From NCBI GenBank assembly GCA_017427265.1, contig JAFRTG010000011.1:62001-126000 (forward strand): 64,000 nt of DNA, written 5' to 3'. Source of the DNA: Oscillospiraceae bacterium (lineage in GTDB: Bacteria > Bacillota > Clostridia > Oscillospirales > Ruminococcaceae). The first letter of the stretch is position 1; each line of letters begins with the position of its first letter. This document shows, piece after piece, positions 36,235 to 46,140 of the stretch. The position numbers and the translations under genes were made by a program. The notes under the pieces were generated by a model that was not told where the DNA came from, did not search any database, and saw only the letters and a program-made list of their open reading frames with translations.

Positions 36235-36822
36235 TTATTTCCGGACGACGGATTCAGTCTGACCGCCGATGAATTCGGATGTGATCTGCATGACTTCACG
36301 CAGAATTTCAAGATTCCGGAGTATGTTTTCGCATTCGAGCGAGTGATTGCAGTCCGGGTACAGATACAGCGGAACATTCTGTTCTGCTGCCGTCACTCTG
36401 ATTTGTGCAATATCCGACCAAGGGTCGGCCTCTCCGAGAAACGCAGCGCAGGAGCCGGCCGGAGGCGGCGGAAACGAAAAAGCATCACTGAGCGGGGTAT
36501 ACCAGATCTGCCGGCACGGAACGGAAGCCGCTGCGGCGAACCGCGCTGCCGCAATCGTTCCGATGCTTTTGCCGATCAGCAGAATGCTGTCATATTCTGA
36601 CAGATTTGCTGTCACAAGCTGCTCTGCGGTCTGTTCACAGGCCAGCGCGGCTGCCTTTCGCATCATGTCCGCATCTCCGCGGATTTTCTCCGGCATATCG
36701 TGATAGGCAATGCAGCGGATCTCGAATCCGGCGTTCACTGCCAGCTTTGCAGCATAGTACAAGAGCGGCTTGTCCTTATGATAGCCGATACCCGGCAGAA
36801 TGACAGCTAATTTTTTCGGCAT
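36235..36822 (-). CDS. Small alpha/beta hydrolase-like protein
   Basis: A 195-residue protein from the ATG at 36822, behind GGGAGG. It has the alpha/beta-hydrolase look: a first strand KKLAVILPGIGYH, a nucleophile elbow LLIGKSIGTIAAARFA with Ser in GKSIG, LGEADPW near the acidic position and a late His in DCNHSLE. Ser, Asp and His could make a triad. There is no signal peptide. The substrate is not apparent; short family members include carboxylesterases and thioesterases. It is transcribed with the carbonic anhydrase and divergently from the ABC exporter. Confidence 0.7.
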   Translation of the reverse strand: MPKKLAVILPGIGYHKDKPLLYYAAKLAVNAGFEIRCIAYHDMPEKIRGDADMMRKAAALACEQTAEQLVTANLSEYDSILLIGKSIGTIAAARFAAAASVPCRQIWYTPLSDAFSFPPPPAGSCAAFLGEADPWSDIAQIRVTAAEQNVPLYLYPDCNHSLECENILRNLEILREVMQITSEFIGGQTESVVRK

Positions 36823-36866
36823 AAGAAACCTCCCTTTGAATCTGAGCAGCATTCGGATACAGACTT

Positions 36867-36895
36867 ATTATAACACAGCCGCCGGAAATCCGCAA
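36867..36895 (-). promoter_or_regulatory. Promoter of the hydrolase-carbonic anhydrase operon
   Basis: On the minus strand TTGCGG (36890-36895), 17 bases, TATAAT (36867-36872), about 45 bases before the start codon. Confidence 0.7.
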
Positions 36896-36918
36896 GCACT
36901 GTTTTTGTCCGGGAACTC

Positions 36919-36947
36919 TTGATTTTTTTGCGCATTTTATGTATAAT
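36919..36947 (+). promoter_or_regulatory. Promoter of the ABC exporter gene
   Basis: TTGATT (36919-36924), 17 bases, TATAAT (36942-36947). It lies back to back with the hydrolase promoter. Confidence 0.8.
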
Positions 36948-36978
36948 ATAAAAAAATACAGCGCAGGAGGTGTTTGCT

Positions 36979-38832
36979 ATGCCGCCCGGAGGAAGATTCG
37001 GCCCCGGTTACCTGACTGAGGAGGAGAAGCAAAACAAACCAAAGGTCACAAAGGAACTGCTGCAGCGCATTTATTCCTATCTGAAGCCGTACCGGAAGCA
37101 GATGACGCTGGTTCTGCTGGCGATTCTGTTTTCGGCGATCCTTTCGCTGATGCCGTCGGTTCTGACCGGAAAGATCATTGACGAAGGCCTGATTGCAAAA
37201 AATTTCATGGCACTTGTCCTGTTCATTCTGCTCTCGTTCGGCGTGACGCTGCTTGCAAACCTGATCGGCATTCTCGAAAGCTATCTGAATACCTGGATTG
37301 CACAGCATATCACCTTTGATATGCGCAATTCGATGTACCGGCATCTGCAGAAGATGTCACAGCGGTTTTTTACGACCAACAATCAGGGCGATATCATCAC
37401 GCGCATGACAAGCGATATTTCCGGCGTGCAGCAAATTATTACAAATACGCTGACAAGCATCCTTTCCAATGCGATTACGCTGATTGTTGCGCTGGTGCTG
37501 ATGTTCCGCGAAAACTGGATTCTCGCGCTGGTCGGAATTGCGGTTGTCCCGCTGTTTACGATTCCGACGCGCAGTGCGGGTAAGCGGCGCTGGGCGATCA
37601 CAAAGGATTCGCAGGCCTGCAGCGACGAAATCAACGGCATTCTGAATGAAACGCTTTCTGTCAGCGGTCAGCTGCTTGTCAAGCTGTTCGGCAGGGAGGA
37701 AAAGGAAAATCAGCGGTACGAGGCGGTCAACCGGAAGATGATCGCGCTGAATATCAAAGAAAGCATGGCAGGCCGCTGGTTCCGGATGGCGCTCGGCACA
37801 TTTACGAATATCGGCCCGATGCTGATTTATCTGATCGGCGGCCTGATTATGATGCGCTATGATCCTTCTGTCACGGTCGGACAGATCAGTGTGCTGGTTG
37901 CGCTGCTCGGCAAAATGTATATGCCGGTCAATCAGCTGCTGAATATTCAGGTAGACTGGATTCGCTCGATGGCGATGTTCACGCGCATTTTTGAATACTA
38001 TGATATGAAGCCCGAAATCGAAAACGCACCGGATGCAATCCGGCCGGATTCGGTCAGAGGTGAGGTTGAATTCCGGAATGTGCGGTTCCATTACGACCCG
38101 GAGCGTGAGATTCTGAAAAATATCAGCTTCAGGCTCGAACAGGGCAAGTGCATTGCAATCGTCGGCCCGTCCGGTTCCGGAAAAAGCACGCTCATTAACC
38201 TGATTCCGCGGCTTTATGATGTCATTGACGGCAGTGTGCTCTTTGACGGAGAGGATGTCCGCAGGCTTGACCTTGGTTTTCTGCGGGAGCACATCGGCAT
38301 TGTCAGCCAGGAGACCTATCTGTTCAACGGCACGATCCGGGAAAATCTGCTCTATGCAAAGCCCGATGCGACTGAGGCAGAGCTGATTGATGCCTGCAAA
38401 CAGGCGAATATTTACGATTTTGTTGAAAAGCAGGAGGATGGGCTTGATACCGTTGTCGGCAACCGCGGCCTCAAGCTCTCCGGCGGAGAGAAGCAGCGTA
38501 TTTCAATCGCAAGAATTCTGCTCAAGGATCCCGCATTGCTGATTTTTGATGAAGCGACCTCGGCGCTTGATTCCATCTCCGAGCAGAAGATTCAGGATGC
38601 GATTGAGCCGCTGATCGCAAGCCGCACGGGTATTCTGATTGCGCACCGGCTGTCAACCATTCTCGCTGCGGATGAGATTCTGGTCATCAAGGACGGCGAA
38701 ATCACCGAACGCGGAACACATCAGGAGCTTGTCGGCGCGGGCGGCGTCTATACGCAGCTTTATGAGACACAGTTCAGCAAGGCTTCCGCTGCGCAGCATC
38801 CGGATTTCAGTTATTCCGAAGGGGAAGGCTGA
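36979..38832 (+). CDS. ABC exporter, fused permease-ATPase half-transporter (MsbA/BmrA/LmrA-like)
   Basis: A 617-residue half-transporter from the ATG at 36979, eight bases after GGAGG. The first 330 residues hold six transmembrane helices of the ABC exporter fold with coupling-helix phrases such as GDIITRMTSDISGVQQIITNTL. The ATPase domain has Walker A GPSGSGKST, Q-loop GIVSQETYLFNGTIRENL, signature LSGGEKQRISIAR, Walker B LLIFDEATSALD and switch His in IAHRLS. It stands alone with no partner, so it probably works as a homodimer. Members export drugs, lipids or peptides; the cargo cannot be told. Confidence 0.92.
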   Translation: MPPGGRFGPGYLTEEEKQNKPKVTKELLQRIYSYLKPYRKQMTLVLLAILFSAILSLMPSVLTGKIIDEGLIAKNFMALVLFILLSFGVTLLANLIGILESYLNTWIAQHITFDMRNSMYRHLQKMSQRFFTTNNQGDIITRMTSDISGVQQIITNTLTSILSNAITLIVALVLMFRENWILALVGIAVVPLFTIPTRSAGKRRWAITKDSQACSDEINGILNETLSVSGQLLVKLFGREEKENQRYEAVNRKMIALNIKESMAGRWFRMALGTFTNIGPMLIYLIGGLIMMRYDPSVTVGQISVLVALLGKMYMPVNQLLNIQVDWIRSMAMFTRIFEYYDMKPEIENAPDAIRPDSVRGEVEFRNVRFHYDPEREILKNISFRLEQGKCIAIVGPSGSGKSTLINLIPRLYDVIDGSVLFDGEDVRRLDLGFLREHIGIVSQETYLFNGTIRENLLYAKPDATEAELIDACKQANIYDFVEKQEDGLDTVVGNRGLKLSGGEKQRISIARILLKDPALLIFDEATSALDSISEQKIQDAIEPLIASRTGILIAHRLSTILAADEILVIKDGEITERGTHQELVGAGGVYTQLYETQFSKASAAQHPDFSYSEGEG

Positions 38833-38952
38833 GTTCCGCGCATCGGTTCCATTCAATATGCATGAGAACCGCGCAGTCTGAGTACGGACTGTGCGGTTTA
38901 TTGCAGTTTGGGTATCAGAACTTGATAAAATACACAAATTTCTTTCTTTCGG

Positions 38953-38981
38953 TATTGAAAATTTCGGAAATATCTGTTATA
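38953..38981 (+). promoter_or_regulatory. Promoter of the REC-GGDEF-REC gene and signalling operon
   Basis: TTGAAA (38953-38958), 17 bases, TATAAT (38976-38981), about 105 bases before the start codon. Confidence 0.8.
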
Positions 38982-39089
38982 ATATAAATGCCGCAGTTGT
39001 TTTGCTGCAAGTGTACCGGCAGCGTGATGCAATGCGGAAGAATATACAACAAAATCGTGCGCTCTGCACACGGAACGGAGGGATCCCGG

Positions 39090-40847
39090 ATGATGGCCCA
39101 CATTATGGTCGTTGATGATGACACCGCGAATCTGCGGACAGCAGGCCATATTCTCTCAAAAAATCATATGCGCGTAACCGCACTGGATTCCGGCGAAGCG
39201 ATGCTGAACAGCATTCAGAAGGATGATTTGCCCGATCTGATTCTGCTTGATATCAAAATGCCGGAGATGGACGGATTTGAAGCGCTTTCCCGGCTTCGGA
39301 TTCTTGAAAAGGAAATCGGAATCGAAGAAATACCGGTGATCTTCCTGACCGCGAACGAAGCGCCTGATATGGAGCGTCAGGGATTCGAGGCCGGTGTTTC
39401 GGATTATATCCGGAAACCGTTTGATCCGGATATTCTGCTGCGGCGTGTCGGAAACATCATCTCCAAGGAAAAGCGGCTCAGTTCTCTGCGTTCGGAGGCT
39501 GAAACCGATATGCTGACCGGCTTTCTGAACAAAATTGCATCTGCCAGAGCGCTTTCCTCGCTTTGTGCGTCGGATCTTGGATGTCTGATGCTGGTCGATC
39601 TGGATTCGTTCAAGCTGGTCAACGATCTGTTCGGTCACAAAATGGGAGATAATTTTCTGATCTGTTTTTCCGCGATTCTGCGCGGGACAGCGCCGGAAGG
39701 GAGTGTCATCGGCCGGATCGGCGGTGATGAATTTATCGTATTTTCTTCCGGTATGCAGACCGAAAAGGAGATCGCTGCGTTCTCGGAACAGATCAACAGG
39801 GAGCTTCTTGAAAAAGCGAAGGAACTGATGGGCGAGGATATGGGGATTCCGCTCGGAGCGTCTGTCGGTGCTGTGTTTGTCCCGATGCACGGAGATGATT
39901 ACGAATCCCTCTTCCGGCTGGCGGATCAGGCCATGTACGAGGTCAAAAAGAACGGGAAGCACGGCTATTCGCTTTACTGTGCAGAGATTGCTCCCGAAGA
40001 GATGCTGCAGACCTCTGTACACGATATCGACAAGCTGTCCGAAATCCTCGGAGAGCGCTTTGTGCCGAACATGGCGCTGCAGCTTGACCGCGATGCGTTT
40101 TCCTATGTTTACCGCTATATCATGCGGTATATGATCCGGAACCGGCGCAGCTTGTATAAGGTTCTGTTTACGCTGCTGCCGGAGGACGGCATCGCCGAAC
40201 GTGACTTCATTGACGCCTGTGATGCGTTCGGCAGCCATATCCGTGCATCGCTGCGCAAGACGGATATCCTGATGCGGGATCGCTTCAATCAGTATTTCGT
40301 GCTGCTGACAGATATCAGAAAGAACGATATTGACATCGTAACCGGCAATATCATGAACAGATGGGAATTGAACGGCGGCAGCGGGCTGAATGTCAGCTTT
40401 GAGACAGAGTTTGTTTGTGTGGATCTTCAGTTCCCGAAGCATGCAGGCGATGTGCGGATTGCGGCTGCAGACGATGACGAAGCTGTCCTGCAGCTGATCG
40501 GCCATACACTCAGTAAAGCGGGATTTCGCGTATCTGCTGTGAAATCCGGGCGCGCGCTCATCAAATATGTTTCAGAACAAAAGCCGGATCTGATTCTGCT
40601 GGATACGGTCATGCCGGCGCAGGACGGTTTTGAAACGCTGCAGCTTCTGCGCGGCATTCAGGGTGCTGCCGAGATTCCGGTCATTCTGCTGACAGAGGAC
40701 AATCAGCCGGAAACGGATTGCAAATGTCTTTCGCTCGGTGCCGATGAGATCATCCGGAAGCCTGTTGTGCCGGAGCTTCTGCTGCACAGAGTCCGCCATG
40801 TGACCGAGCTTGCTGCAAGACGCGGCGCATCCCATGCAAGCCGATGA
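39090..40847 (+). CDS. Response regulator with REC-GGDEF-(linker)-REC architecture
   Basis: A 585-residue signalling protein from the ATG at 39090, behind GGAGGG. REC 1 (about 1-125) has the phospho-acceptor Asp in LILLDIKMPEMDG. A GGDEF domain (about 140-300) has RIGGDEFIVF and should make cyclic di-GMP. A middle region (300-450) of unknown type has RDAFSYVYRYIMRYMIRNRR. REC 2 at the C-terminus has LILLDTVMPAQDG. A second receiver after the GGDEF is uncommon. Two hybrid kinase genes follow directly, so it is probably the output of the same phosphorelay. The first residues also match the REC start MVVDDD. Confidence 0.88.
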   Translation: MMAHIMVVDDDTANLRTAGHILSKNHMRVTALDSGEAMLNSIQKDDLPDLILLDIKMPEMDGFEALSRLRILEKEIGIEEIPVIFLTANEAPDMERQGFEAGVSDYIRKPFDPDILLRRVGNIISKEKRLSSLRSEAETDMLTGFLNKIASARALSSLCASDLGCLMLVDLDSFKLVNDLFGHKMGDNFLICFSAILRGTAPEGSVIGRIGGDEFIVFSSGMQTEKEIAAFSEQINRELLEKAKELMGEDMGIPLGASVGAVFVPMHGDDYESLFRLADQAMYEVKKNGKHGYSLYCAEIAPEEMLQTSVHDIDKLSEILGERFVPNMALQLDRDAFSYVYRYIMRYMIRNRRSLYKVLFTLLPEDGIAERDFIDACDAFGSHIRASLRKTDILMRDRFNQYFVLLTDIRKNDIDIVTGNIMNRWELNGGSGLNVSFETEFVCVDLQFPKHAGDVRIAAADDDEAVLQLIGHTLSKAGFRVSAVKSGRALIKYVSEQKPDLILLDTVMPAQDGFETLQLLRGIQGAAEIPVILLTEDNQPETDCKCLSLGADEIIRKPVVPELLLHRVRHVTELAARRGASHASR

Positions 40848-40865
40848 TCCGATGAGGAACGAAAC

Positions 40866-43430
40866 ATGAAATATATTGAAAAAAACAACCTGTTTCAGGC
40901 ATCCCAGCTGACGATTCTGCTGAGCTGCACGGTCTTTTCCGTTATTCTGATTGCAGAAGCCTTTGTGATGTCATGGGAGCTCTGGCCGCTGATTCCGATT
41001 GCAATCGGAATCGTGGTCTCATGGACGATGCATATTCAGCAGCGGCTGACCGACAAGCAGCGGCTCTGGCTGTATTCGGCCTTCGTGATGTTCTCTTTTT
41101 TCTATTACGGCAGTCACAGGACAAGCGTGTTTGATACGGTCGCTGTGATGGCGCTGATTCTGATTCTCTATACGATGGTCTGCATCAAGCCGCTGATTAC
41201 ATTCCTGCAGATTATCTATTACCTCACACTGGGGTACGGCATGCTGATGATGTGGCATGACGGCGAGAAGTTCACCGCGCTCATGATATCCCGCGCTGTC
41301 ATGAATGTTGCCGTCGTTACTGCGATCAGCATGATTTCCCGCACGATCATTGACAAATGGACAGAGGTCGTTGACCAGTCCCATGATGAGATTGAAAAGC
41401 TGACCGATACCACGGACAGACTCAACGACTTCCTTGCAAATGTTTCGCATGAGACCAGAACGCCGATCAATGCGATCATCGGACTGACTGGCATCTGCAT
41501 TGACGATGAGGAAAACGAGGAGCGCCGCAGAAACCTGATTTCGGTGCGGGAAGCAGGCCGCCGTGTTGCGGAGCAGATCGGTGATATCCTTGATTTCACG
41601 GAAATCGACCGGAAAAAGCTGATCAATCATTACGAGGACTATATGCTGTCATCCGTGCTGAATGATCTGGTCGAGGAGATTCGTCCGTTCAAGCCGAAGG
41701 ATCTCGAACTCGTGATTGATGTGGATCCGGCCATTCCTTCCGTGCTCAATACGGATATCAACAAGCTGCGGAAGATTCTCCGGCATCTGATTATGAACGG
41801 CCTGAAATACACATATGAAGGCGGCGTCTATGTCCGGCTGTATACGATTCCGGAAACCTACGGCGTCAACCTGCTGATTAAGGTGACCGATACCGGCATC
41901 GGTATGTCAGAGGATGAACTGGAACGCATTTTTGAACGGTATTATCAGGCGGATTCCGGCAGAAACAGACAGGGCAGCGGTCTTGGTCTCGGTATGACGA
42001 TTGTGCAGGGCTTTACGGCATCGCTCGGCGGCTTTATCACCGTCAGCAGCGAGCCGGGAAAGGGGACAACCGTTACGGTCAGCATTCCGCAGAAGGTTGT
42101 CGAGCCGTCGAGCTGCATGTCGATCCTGAAACCGGAAAAGCTCTGTCTCGGTGCATTCCTGCATCTGGAAAAATACCCCAACCCGAATGTGCGTGAATAC
42201 TATAATATGATGATTCACAATATTGTCAAGGGCTTCGGTATACAGATGCACCGCGTGGATCATGTTGCAAATCTGAAAAAGCTGCTTGCTTCCGTGAAGC
42301 TGACGCATTTGTTCATTGCAGAAGAAGAATATGCATCGGCGCCGGAGCTGATTGAATCGCTCGCCTCGAAGGTCATAACCGTTGTCGTTGCCAATTCTGA
42401 TTTTGAGCTTCCGGAGGGCTCAAAGGCAAGGATCATGGTCAAGCCGTTCTATTGTTTCCCGGTGGCGGCAGTTCTGAATGCGGAGCAGGATCTTGACTCA
42501 CTTGATGAGCGAATCAGCTTCCCCGGTGTCCATGCACTGGTTGTCGATGACGAGCCGATGAATCTGACGGTCGCGCAAAATATTTTCCGGCGTTACGGTA
42601 TGACCGTCACAACAGCGGATTCCGGAGCCGAAGCGCTCGAACTGTGCAGTGAACAGTGCTTTGATATCATCTTTATGGATCACATGATGCCCGGTATGGA
42701 TGGCATCGAGGCGATGAAACGCATCCGTTCAGCCGGGAATTATGCAGAGGTGCCGGTGGTTGCACTGACGGCCAATGCTGTCAGTACGGCCAGAGAATCC
42801 TTCCTTGCTGCAGGATTCGACGGCTTTGTCAGCAAGCCGATTGAACTGATAGATCTGGAACGTGTGCTGCGGCGCGTGCTGCGCAAATTCATTGTCACAT
42901 ATCAGGAGAAACCGGAAAAGCCGCTGGCTGCTTCCGATACCGGAAAATCAGATTCCAATGCGGATGATACAGAAACTGCTGCTCTGAGGCAGCTGGAACG
43001 CTGCGGACTGGATACGGTGTCAGGGCTGAAATACTGCGCCGGCGATGAGGCGTTCTATCTTTCGATGCTGCAGGAGTTTGCATCCGGACTTCCGGAGCGG
43101 ACTGAGAAAATGCGGAATTTCCTTGCGGAGAACGATCTGAAGAATTATGAAATCCTTGTTCATGCACTGAAAAGCAATCTGAAAATGCTTGGCAGCGATC
43201 CGCTTTCTGAGCGGGCAAAGGAGCTTGAATTCGCGGCAAAGAACGGCGATGCTGCTTTGATTGCTGAAAAATACCCGCCGCTGGAACACGACTGCAATCG
43301 CCTTGCAGCAGAGATTCTGCAGATTTCCGGCTGCGAATCCGGACAGGATTCTGATGCGGATGAAATCATGGAGTTTCTTCCGGATGACGATTCTGTGACT
43401 GAATTTGAGCCGAACAGAGAGGAGCAATGA
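40866..43430 (+). CDS. Hybrid sensor histidine kinase (TM-HisKA-HATPase-REC-HPt)
   Basis: An 854-residue membrane sensor kinase. Six hydrophobic segments fill residues about 15-165 and form the input module. HisKA has the phosphorylated His195 in VSHETRTPIN. The HATPase has the N, G1 and G2 boxes (RHLIMNGLKYTY, VTDTGIGM, GSGLGLGM). A pseudo-receiver without a clear Asp comes next, at about 420-540, then a true REC with Asp605 in IIFMDHMMPGMDG, and an HPt domain with His766 in VHALKSNLK. It therefore carries a whole phosphorelay in one chain. It starts 18 bases after the REC-GGDEF-REC gene and ends 2 bases before the next kinase, so all are co-transcribed. Confidence 0.9.
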   Translation: MKYIEKNNLFQASQLTILLSCTVFSVILIAEAFVMSWELWPLIPIAIGIVVSWTMHIQQRLTDKQRLWLYSAFVMFSFFYYGSHRTSVFDTVAVMALILILYTMVCIKPLITFLQIIYYLTLGYGMLMMWHDGEKFTALMISRAVMNVAVVTAISMISRTIIDKWTEVVDQSHDEIEKLTDTTDRLNDFLANVSHETRTPINAIIGLTGICIDDEENEERRRNLISVREAGRRVAEQIGDILDFTEIDRKKLINHYEDYMLSSVLNDLVEEIRPFKPKDLELVIDVDPAIPSVLNTDINKLRKILRHLIMNGLKYTYEGGVYVRLYTIPETYGVNLLIKVTDTGIGMSEDELERIFERYYQADSGRNRQGSGLGLGMTIVQGFTASLGGFITVSSEPGKGTTVTVSIPQKVVEPSSCMSILKPEKLCLGAFLHLEKYPNPNVREYYNMMIHNIVKGFGIQMHRVDHVANLKKLLASVKLTHLFIAEEEYASAPELIESLASKVITVVVANSDFELPEGSKARIMVKPFYCFPVAAVLNAEQDLDSLDERISFPGVHALVVDDEPMNLTVAQNIFRRYGMTVTTADSGAEALELCSEQCFDIIFMDHMMPGMDGIEAMKRIRSAGNYAEVPVVALTANAVSTARESFLAAGFDGFVSKPIELIDLERVLRRVLRKFIVTYQEKPEKPLAASDTGKSDSNADDTETAALRQLERCGLDTVSGLKYCAGDEAFYLSMLQEFASGLPERTEKMRNFLAENDLKNYEILVHALKSNLKMLGSDPLSERAKELEFAAKNGDAALIAEKYPPLEHDCNRLAAEILQISGCESGQDSDADEIMEFLPDDDSVTEFEPNREEQ

Positions 43431-43431
43431 G

Positions 43432-46125
43432 ATGCGTTCCGGAAAAATCAGAGGCTTACTCTTCAGTGACAAATATGCACAGCAGGACAGACTTTTCATT
43501 CTGATTACGGCATTGACGCTGTTTTCATGGGCGGTGAAGCTCGCCGAGCTCATCATAACATCTGCTCCGGTTTATCATATTTTGTTCCTGTTTTTCAGCA
43601 TGACGCTGATTGCTGCGGTGACGGTGCACACCATCCGGTCGGGGCGCGGCAGAACAGGTGCTGCTGCCGTTGCGTTTATTGTCTGCCTGCTGTATCCTCC
43701 GAATGTGTTCTTTCATGACAGCGGGATTTACGGCGAAGCACCGGTTCTGTTCCTGTTCAGCGTATTCTTTATATGTGTTCTGCTCAGCGGCAAAACCATG
43801 CTGATTTATCTGCTGACGGAGCTTGCGGAAATCATCATCTGCTGGTATATATCGCTGAAAAATCCGGCTGCCATCATGTATGATTCCGAATTTGAGGAGC
43901 ACTTCTTCTCGGTCGCAGCGCTGATTCTGACCGGTGCAACGATCATGATTGCGATTGCGTACAGGAATATGCTCTACCGGCAGGAGGTGGCGCGCTCCCT
44001 TGCGCAGAAAAAGGAGATTGAGGCGCTGAATGAAGCGCAGAATCATTTCTTTTCCAGCATGAGCCATGAAATCCGCACGCCGATCAATACCATCATTGCG
44101 CTGAATGAAATGATCCTGCGCGAAAATATCAACGACGAAGTTGCAGAGGATGCCGCGAATATTCAGTCTGCCAGCAAAATGCTGCTGCATCTGATTAACG
44201 ATATTCTGGATATGTCCAAGTTTGCATCCGGCAAGATGAAGCTGACGCCGGTTGTCTACAATCCCGGTGACATGCTCTCGGAAATCGTCGGAATGCTCTG
44301 AATCCGGGCAAAGGAAAAGGGGCTTGATTTTCAGGTGCATGTTTCGCCGGATATTCCGGTCGAGCTGCTCGGCGATGAAGTGAGAATCAAGCAGATTCTC
44401 ATCAATGTTCTGAACAATGCAATCAAATATACGCAGCAGGGCTCCGTGTCGCTGTCGATTCAGCCCGGCGAGACAGAAAACGGGATTCTGCAGGTTGTCT
44501 ATTCGGTCAGCGATACCGGCATCGGCATCAAAAAAGAGAATATTCCCTACCTGTTCTCGGCGTTCAAGCGGATGGATGAGGAGAAAAACCGGCATATCGA
44601 AGGCACCGGTCTCGGTCTGTCGATCGTCCGGCAGTTTGTCGATCTGATGGGCGGAAAGATTACCGTCAACAGCATCTATACCAAGGGCTCGACCTTTATC
44701 ATTGAAATTCCGCAGAAAATCGTCACAACGCAGAAAATCGGAGAAATCCGCATTGAGAATGAATCTGTGCCGGGCGGACGCCGCGAGCATGTTGCAGGCT
44801 TTGAGGCGCCGGAAGCAAAGATTCTGGTTGTGGATGACAATGCCTCGAATCTGCTTGTTGTATCCAAGCTGCTGCGTGAAACAAAGGTGCATGTGGAAAC
44901 GGTATCCAGCGGCGCAGAGGCGCTGAAACGCACGCTGAATCAGCATTATCATGTGATCTTTATGGATCATCTGATGCCGGAAATGGACGGCATTGCGTGC
45001 CTGAAGGCGATTCGCTCCCAGATCGGCGGACAGAGCAAGGAATCCAAAATTGTCGTGCTGACTGCCAATGCAGGTTCGGAAAACAAGGTTCTGTATGAAA
45101 AAGCAGGCTTTGACGGTTATCTGACAAAGCCGATTACAGGCGATATCCTTGAAAAAGAGCTGTACAGATTATTGCCGCACAATCTTGCATTCAAAACAGG
45201 AAACAGTGAAGATATCCTGAAGGAAACGGTTTCATGGATGAAGCGCGAGCAGCGGAAAAAAACGGTTGGGATTACAACGGAAAGCGTTGCGGATCTTCCG
45301 AAGGAGATCATTGAACGCTACGGCATTGAAGTGCTGCCGCATCTGGTCTGTACGGCAGAGGGCGATTTTCTGGACGGCGTTGAGATCGAAACAAACAGCC
45401 TGCTGGATTACATGAGTGACCGGCACAGAAAGGTGCGGACCGGTATTCCGGATGTGCAGACGGTGGAATCCTTTTTTGCAAAGCAGCTCACGACCGCGAA
45501 TAATATTATCCATATTTCGGTCTCCGGCGAGCTGGCAAACAGCGGATGTCCGGTTGCACAGGAAGCTGCAAGGGCATTCAACAATGTGACCGTTGTAGAT
45601 TCGGGACATCTTTCCAGCGGACAGGGGCTCATGGTGATTGAGGCGTGCAGGCTCGCGGAGGAAGGCAAAAGCCCGGATGAAATCATTGCACATCTGGAGC
45701 GGATTAAGCCCAGAATTCACACCAGCTTCGTTGTGGACAGCCTTGACTTTCTTGCGCGTGCCGATCAGGTGCATGAACAGGTCGCGGGCGTGACGAAAGC
45801 GCTGATGGCCAAACCTGTTCTGAAACTGAAGCGCGGAAAAATGACTGTGCGAAAGGTCTATTTTGGTTCCCGCGAGAATGTCTGGAGACGGTATATCGCT
45901 TCTGTGCTGCGTTCACCGTCCTCGATCGACCGCAGAATCCTGTTTGTAACATATGTCGGACTCACAAAACGAGAGATGGAATGGATCCGGAAGCAGGTGG
46001 AAAAGCGTGCTGTATTTGAAAAAATTTATTTCCAGAAGGCTTCTCCTGTGATTGCCGTGAACTGCGGCACCGGAACATTCGGCCTGCTGATCCGGGAAGC
46101 GGACGAGGAAGAGACATCCGGATGA
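43432..46125 (+). pseudogene. Hybrid histidine kinase fused to DegV, interrupted by one in-frame TGA
   Basis: One continuous frame of 898 codons, started at the ATG at 43432 (GAGGAG ahead), is broken only by TGA at 44299-44301 (codon 290). Before it: six hydrophobic segments and HisKA with His212 in MSHEIRTPIN. After it: IRAKEKGLDF, HATPase (NVLNNAIKYT, VSDTGIGI, GTGLGLSIV), REC with Asp at codon 512 in VIFMDHLMPEMDG, then from about codon 611 a complete DegV (fatty-acid-binding) domain with TTESVADLPKEI and VVDSGHLSSGQG. Homologous kinases usually have Trp at the stop position (MLWIRAKEKGL), so TGG to TGA is the likely change. Other genes here stop with TGA, so recoding is unlikely. A downstream GTG at 44335 could restart a HATPase-REC-DegV protein. 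A sequencing error is possible. Confidence 0.85.
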
Positions 46126-46140
46126 AGGGAATGGAACATC

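Noticed and set aside
44299..44301. TGA read as tryptophan (altered code)
   Set aside because: Several intact genes in this window end with TGA (the subtilase, hemW's neighbour and the ABC ATPase, for example), so the standard code applies. A mutation or sequencing error is the simpler explanation.
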